A stretch of 64,000 nt of DNA from Bacteroides fragilis (GTDB lineage Bacteria > Bacteroidota > Bacteroidia > Bacteroidales > Bacteroidaceae). The position numbers were made by a program, and so were the translations under genes. A model generated the notes under the pieces. That model did not search any database. It had not been told where the DNA came from and was given only the letters and a program-made list of their open reading frames with translations. The DNA is taken from positions 186,001 to 250,000 of the forward strand of contig NZ_SZUU01000004.1 in assembly GCF_019583405.1 (NCBI RefSeq), written 5' to 3'. Of the stretch, positions 59,557 to 64,000 are shown piece after piece; position 1 is the stretch's first letter, and every line of letters begins with the position of its first letter.

Positions 59557-62500
59557 ATGAATAAATTTAAATGGAGGAGCTTTTTGAGCTTTTTCTTAAC
59601 AGAAAGAAACATTCGTTTAGCAAGACTTATGTCTTTTATTATGTTCCTGTTTGTTTTTCAGGGAGTTTATGCTCAGCAGACACGTATTAATCTCCATGTG
59701 AAACAAGTTCCCCTGAAGCAGGTTCTTAAATCGATTGAATCGAAGAGTGAATACACTTTCTTCTACAATGATGTGGAAATTGACATGAACCGTAAAGTAA
59801 CGGTTGAGGCTGATAATGAACGTATTGATGTAATTTTATCCCAAATTCTGCCGGACTGCAAATGCGTAGTGGAGAATAGAAAGATTATCCTGATTCCCGG
59901 TGTGGAGAAACAAAATGTCCGGAATGACCACATTGTAAAAATGAAAGAGATAACCGGTACCGTTACAGACGCAAGGGGGGAAACCTTGATCGGGGTAAAT
60001 GTAACGATATTGGGAACAACTACCGGTGTCATAACCAATATCGACGGCAAATACTCATTGAAAGTTCCGGTAGGCAAGTCGCTTCAGTATTCGTATGTCG
60101 GCTATATCACCCAGACGGTGAAGGTAGGCGATAAAACGGTGATGGACATTGTAATGCAGGAAAACAGTAAAGCACTTGACGAAGTTGTGGTAGTGGGGTA
60201 TGCTGTACAGAAGAAAGTCAACCTTTCGGGTTCGGTAGCGACCGTATCTACTAAAACAATCGAAGACCGTCCGGTACTGAACATGGGGCAGGCTTTGCAA
60301 GGTGCCGTTGCCAACCTTAATGTATCTGTCGGTGATGGTGAGGCAGATGACTCCCCTTCCTATAACATTCGTGGTACTACTTCTCTGAACGGAGGTTCTC
60401 CGTTGGTAGTCATTGACGGGGTTGTTTCCACCAGTGATCAGTTGAATCGCATGAATCCTGTTGATATAGCCAATATTTCTGTGCTGAAAGATGCCGCATC
60501 CTCTGCTATATATGGGTCGCGTGCTGCGTTCGGTGTTATTTTGGTTACAACTAAAAATGGCAGCAATGAAAAACTTACTGTTAACTATAACAACAATTTT
60601 GTATTGCGTACCAACACTCGTATGCCGGAAATTATAACAGACCCTTATCTGGTGGCAACTACGAGAAATACAATGTCATATCCGTGGTATAACCTTTATA
60701 ACGAGGAACAACTGGCCTATGCGAAAAAATGTTCCGAAGATCCTTCCACTTCTCCCTACTTCCTGAATCCGGATGGTTCTTATACTTATTTTGGACGTAC
60801 AAACTGGGTGGACGAGGCTTACAATGATGTAGGTTTCTCTACGATCCATAATATTGATATTTCCGGGAAAACAGACCGTATCTCTTATTACTTTTCGGGA
60901 GGATACAATCGTCAGAACGGTATGTTAAGGTATGGAAACGACATTTATAACCGGTATAACCTGCGTACCAAGTTACAGTTTAAACTGACGGATTGGTGGA
61001 GTCTGAGCAGCAATGTGAGCCTGACCACTTCCGATTATGACTATGCGAATGCCATGACCAACACCTATAAACAGATGTACCGTAAAAATCCGATGGATAT
61101 GGTTAAGAATCCTGATGGAACCTGGACAGATGCCAGTGTGGGTACATTGGGGGCATTGGCCGAAGGCGGACGTGCTACAGACTGGAAAACAAATACAAAT
61201 ATCAACCTGTCTACTAAGATGGATATAGTCAAAGATGTCTTTTGGGTACAAGGAACTTTTGCTTTTGCAAATACCAAGACCAGAAGTAACTGGTATAACC
61301 TGCCTGTCACTTATCGCAATGGACCCGAATTGCCTGTCCTGACGTTTAATCCTATTTCTACCGTATCGGATGCTTCGAGCAGTAATTCCGATACAAAGCA
61401 CATCTTGTTTGATGTTTATGGTACTTTCCAGAAAACATTTGCGAAGAAACACGCCATTACTGCTGTTGCAGGTTTCAATCAGGAAGAGTATAAATATGAT
61501 TATGTGAAAGCGAATCGTAAAGAGCTGATTTCAAGTTCACTTCCCACCATTAACCTGGCCACGGGAGATATGAATATGTCTCAAAGCATAACGACTTGGG
61601 CTTTAAGAGGTGCATTCGCGCGTTTGGGCTATATCTACGACGATAAATATATCTTCGAATTTAACGGACGTTATGACGGTACTTCGCGTTTCCCGAAGAA
61701 TGATCGTTTTGTATTTAATCCTTCCGTATCATTGGGCTGGGTCATCTCGCGTGAAAAGTTCTTTGAGCCTTTGAGTGATGTGGTTAGTTTCTTGAAGTTG
61801 AGAGGTTCTTATGGTAGTCTGGGAAATCAGGATGTGGATGCGTATGCATATCTTGCCACGATGGGATCGGGAAAAATCAGCCAGATACTGGAGAAACAAC
61901 AGCCGGTATATGTGGGAGCTCCCGGATTGGTAGCCGGTAACTTGACTTGGGAAAAGGTAACTACCACCAATATTGCTGTAGACGCTAATTTTTTCAATAA
62001 CCGTTTAAGCATAACGGGTGAAGTATATGTACGCCGAACAAAAGATATGTTGACGGCAGGAGTGACACTGCCAAGTGTTTTGGGAACGGATGTTCCCAAG
62101 CAAAATGCAGCCGACTTGAAGACAGAGGGTTGGGAATTGACCGTAGGTTGGAAAGATCAGTTCAAATTGGCCGGAAGACCATTTTATTATGATGTGAACT
62201 TTAATCTGGCAGATAGCCGTGCCTATATTACGAAGTACGAAAATCCGAAAGGATTGTTGGGTGATTACTATGTAGGAAAAGAGATTGGTGAGATATGGGG
62301 GGTAGAGACTTTAGGCTTTTTCACTTCCGAGGAAGATATAAAGAATCATGCAGACCAGTCATGGTGTACTTCCTATCCGGGTACCCGTCCGCTGGCTCCC
62401 GGTGATCTGAAATTTAAAGATGAAAATAAAGACGGTAAAATAACCGATGGAGCATGGACACTGGAAGACCATGGTGATTATAAAGTCATTGGTAACAGCC

Positions 62501-63003
62501 GTGCACGCTATACATTTGGTCTATCGGCCAATGCACAGTGGAATGGATTCGATCTTAGCCTGTTTGCCCAGGGGGTAGGTAAGAAAGATTATTATCCGGG
62601 TACAGGCGACCTTTATTTCTGGGGTATTTATGCACAGCCTTGGACAAATATTACCGTGGGTAATATGTACGACCATTGGACAGAGGAAAATCCAGACGCG
62701 TATTTCCCGCGTATGAAAGCTTATGTGGCGGAAAATACAGACAGGGAGTGTGGAGTTGTTCAGACCAGATACCTGCAAAATGCGGCTTATGTCCGTCTGA
62801 AAAACCTCACCGTAGGTTATACTCTTCCTAAAGTACTGTTGAATAAGATAGGAATTGAACGTTTGCGTATTTTCTTTTCCGGTGATAATCTGTGTGAGTT
62901 TTCAGGCTTATACAAACATTATAAGGTAGATCCGGAAAGTTTAGGTAATATTGTTTATCCTCTTCAGCGTTCTTATTCATTTGGTTTAAATCTCACATTC
63001 TAA
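59557..63003 (+). CDS. SusC5: SusC/RagA receptor with STN signalling domain
   Basis: A 1148-residue TonB-dependent receptor. The signal core is at about 23-39 (LMSFIMFLFVFQGVYAQ) after a basic 22-residue lead. STN domain at about 43-115 (VPLKQVLKSIESKSEYTFFY), carboxypeptidase-D-like domain at about 128-205 (TGTVTDARGETLIGVNVTIL), plug from DEVVVVGYAVQKKVN, barrel ending FGLNLTF. It belongs to a different SusC subgroup from SusC1-SusC4. It signals through the adjacent FecR; substrate unknown because the rest of the locus is beyond the window. Confidence 0.94.
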   Translation: MNKFKWRSFLSFFLTERNIRLARLMSFIMFLFVFQGVYAQQTRINLHVKQVPLKQVLKSIESKSEYTFFYNDVEIDMNRKVTVEADNERIDVILSQILPDCKCVVENRKIILIPGVEKQNVRNDHIVKMKEITGTVTDARGETLIGVNVTILGTTTGVITNIDGKYSLKVPVGKSLQYSYVGYITQTVKVGDKTVMDIVMQENSKALDEVVVVGYAVQKKVNLSGSVATVSTKTIEDRPVLNMGQALQGAVANLNVSVGDGEADDSPSYNIRGTTSLNGGSPLVVIDGVVSTSDQLNRMNPVDIANISVLKDAASSAIYGSRAAFGVILVTTKNGSNEKLTVNYNNNFVLRTNTRMPEIITDPYLVATTRNTMSYPWYNLYNEEQLAYAKKCSEDPSTSPYFLNPDGSYTYFGRTNWVDEAYNDVGFSTIHNIDISGKTDRISYYFSGGYNRQNGMLRYGNDIYNRYNLRTKLQFKLTDWWSLSSNVSLTTSDYDYANAMTNTYKQMYRKNPMDMVKNPDGTWTDASVGTLGALAEGGRATDWKTNTNINLSTKMDIVKDVFWVQGTFAFANTKTRSNWYNLPVTYRNGPELPVLTFNPISTVSDASSSNSDTKHILFDVYGTFQKTFAKKHAITAVAGFNQEEYKYDYVKANRKELISSSLPTINLATGDMNMSQSITTWALRGAFARLGYIYDDKYIFEFNGRYDGTSRFPKNDRFVFNPSVSLGWVISREKFFEPLSDVVSFLKLRGSYGSLGNQDVDAYAYLATMGSGKISQILEKQQPVYVGAPGLVAGNLTWEKVTTTNIAVDANFFNNRLSITGEVYVRRTKDMLTAGVTLPSVLGTDVPKQNAADLKTEGWELTVGWKDQFKLAGRPFYYDVNFNLADSRAYITKYENPKGLLGDYYVGKEIGEIWGVETLGFFTSEEDIKNHADQSWCTSYPGTRPLAPGDLKFKDENKDGKITDGAWTLEDHGDYKVIGNSRARYTFGLSANAQWNGFDLSLFAQGVGKKDYYPGTGDLYFWGIYAQPWTNITVGNMYDHWTEENPDAYFPRMKAYVAENTDRECGVVQTRYLQNAAYVRLKNLTVGYTLPKVLLNKIGIERLRIFFSGDNLCEFSGLYKHYKVDPESLGNIVYPLQRSYSFGLNLTF

Positions 63004-63015
63004 TTAAGATAAGTT

Positions 63016-64000
63016 ATGTGTTCAAAAATAAAACATATATTACTGACTGCGTGCTGTCTGACAGGCGCAGGTCTGATGACAAGTTGCAATGACGGATTCA
63101 TGGATCGTTTCCCTGAGACCAGTATCACGGAGAAGGTCTTTTTCTCTTCTCCTGCCGATTTGGAAACCTATACCAATGGCATGTACGGATACATTGATGC
63201 AAGCTATTCGGATACTCCTTCCGACAATATGCTTTACACGGAAGATACTGATATTTATAAAATGATGCGTGGTGAATATAGACCCGATAACATAGGTAAA
63301 TGGAGTTGGAAGAATATTCGTACGGTCAATTTTATGTTAGCGAGGACAGACCGTGTGGAGGGTGACCGCGGTGAGATTAATCACTACATCGGGCTGGCAC
63401 GTATGTTTCGTGCATTAATCTATTATTCAAAGGTGAAAGACTATTCGGATGTGCCATGGTATAGCCATGACCTGCAAACGACGGACACCGAGTTACTATA
63501 TAAGTCACAGGATCCTCGTTCCCTGGTCGTAGATTCCATAATGGCCGATCTTGATTTTGCCGTGACCCACATGAAAACAAACAATAGTACGACCCGTATT
63601 TACCGGAATGCTGCTTTGGCTATACAGGCGCGGATTGCTTTGCATGAAGGGACATTCCGTAAATATCATCCCGAGTTGAAACTGAATGATGGCGACCGTT
63701 TCCTGAAAATAGCGGTGGAGGCCTGCCGGAAGATTATGGACACAAAACATTACAGTCTGTCGACTTCCAAAGAGAGTGGCCTGCCTGCCTATCAGTCACT
63801 TTTCTGTAGTGCGGATCTTACGCAAAACCCGGAAATGATTCTGGTGGCTGATTACGATAAAGCATTAGGACACCTGCACAATGCCCAGGCTCAGTTTGAC
63901 TATAATACGGGACTTTCTCGTAGTCTGATGGAAGATTATTTAGTCGTTGAGGACGGACAAACCAAATATTTTCATGAAGTGGAAGGTTACCGGACCAAGA
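63016..64000 (+). CDS. SusD5: SusD/RagB lipoprotein, 3' end outside the window
   Basis: The first 328 codons of a SusD-family lipoprotein, open to the end of the window. ATG at 63016, 12 bp after the susC5 stop. Lipobox MTSC at about residue 24, then NDGFMDRFPETSI and the SusD-type YIGLARMFRALIYYSKVKDY helix region. It is the partner of SusC5. Confidence 0.9.
   Translation, partial: MCSKIKHILLTACCLTGAGLMTSCNDGFMDRFPETSITEKVFFSSPADLETYTNGMYGYIDASYSDTPSDNMLYTEDTDIYKMMRGEYRPDNIGKWSWKNIRTVNFMLARTDRVEGDRGEINHYIGLARMFRALIYYSKVKDYSDVPWYSHDLQTTDTELLYKSQDPRSLVVDSIMADLDFAVTHMKTNNSTTRIYRNAALAIQARIALHEGTFRKYHPELKLNDGDRFLKIAVEACRKIMDTKHYSLSTSKESGLPAYQSLFCSADLTQNPEMILVADYDKALGHLHNAQAQFDYNTGLSRSLMEDYLVVEDGQTKYFHEVEGYRTK

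Overview
The window is a stretch of a gut Bacteroidales chromosome, most likely Bacteroides or Phocaeicola. It carries five SusC/SusD pairs (the last cut by the window edge), three ECF sigma and three FecR anti-sigma genes, TAnnTTTG-type -7 promoter elements, a bile-salt-hydrolase-like enzyme and an IS1182-type insertion sequence. No tRNA, rRNA or CRISPR array was recognised.

Region 1 (1 to about 27.8 kb) is one large polysaccharide utilization locus (PUL). In order it holds a 5'-truncated GH35, a GH43, SusC1/SusD1, a DUF6057 membrane protein broken by an in-frame stop, a lipoprotein with a CxxCH motif and beta-propeller repeats, a GH2, a second GH2, a secreted protein that looks like the C-terminal half of a GH35 enzyme without its catalytic barrel, a third GH2, a FecR anti-sigma factor, SusC2 (with STN signalling domain), SusD2, and on the opposite strand an ECF sigma factor. 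SusC1/SusD1 and SusC2/SusD2 are close paralogs, but only SusC2 carries STN. The same motif, AAGGG(T/A)TA-N13-TGTC(A/G)T, lies before susC1, the second GH2 and fecR. I read it as the promoter of the local ECF sigma factor, making the locus a self-contained regulon. The enzyme set points to a beta-galactose-rich glycan; the exact substrate cannot be read from the sequence.

Region 2 (28.1 to 29.9 kb) is an intact 1.85-kb IS1182-family element between the sigma gene and a GH29 alpha-L-fucosidase (30.0 to 31.4 kb).

Region 3 (31.5 to 41.9 kb) looks like core chromosome: topoisomerase III, a DUF4396 membrane protein, bifunctional PutA preceded by a 32-codon ORF, a choloylglycine hydrolase, an M20 peptidase and chorismate synthase.

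Region 4 (42.1 to 56.8 kb) is a second PUL-type locus: ECF sigma, FecR, STN-type SusC3, SusD3, a DUF1735/F5/8-type-C surface lipoprotein, then a paralogous SusC4 (no STN) and SusD4. No glycoside hydrolase is seen. Region 5 (57.7 kb to the end) starts a third locus: ECF sigma, FecR, STN-type SusC5 and a truncated SusD5. Two of the three loci therefore pair an STN-bearing (signalling) SusC with a close STN-less (transport-only) paralog.
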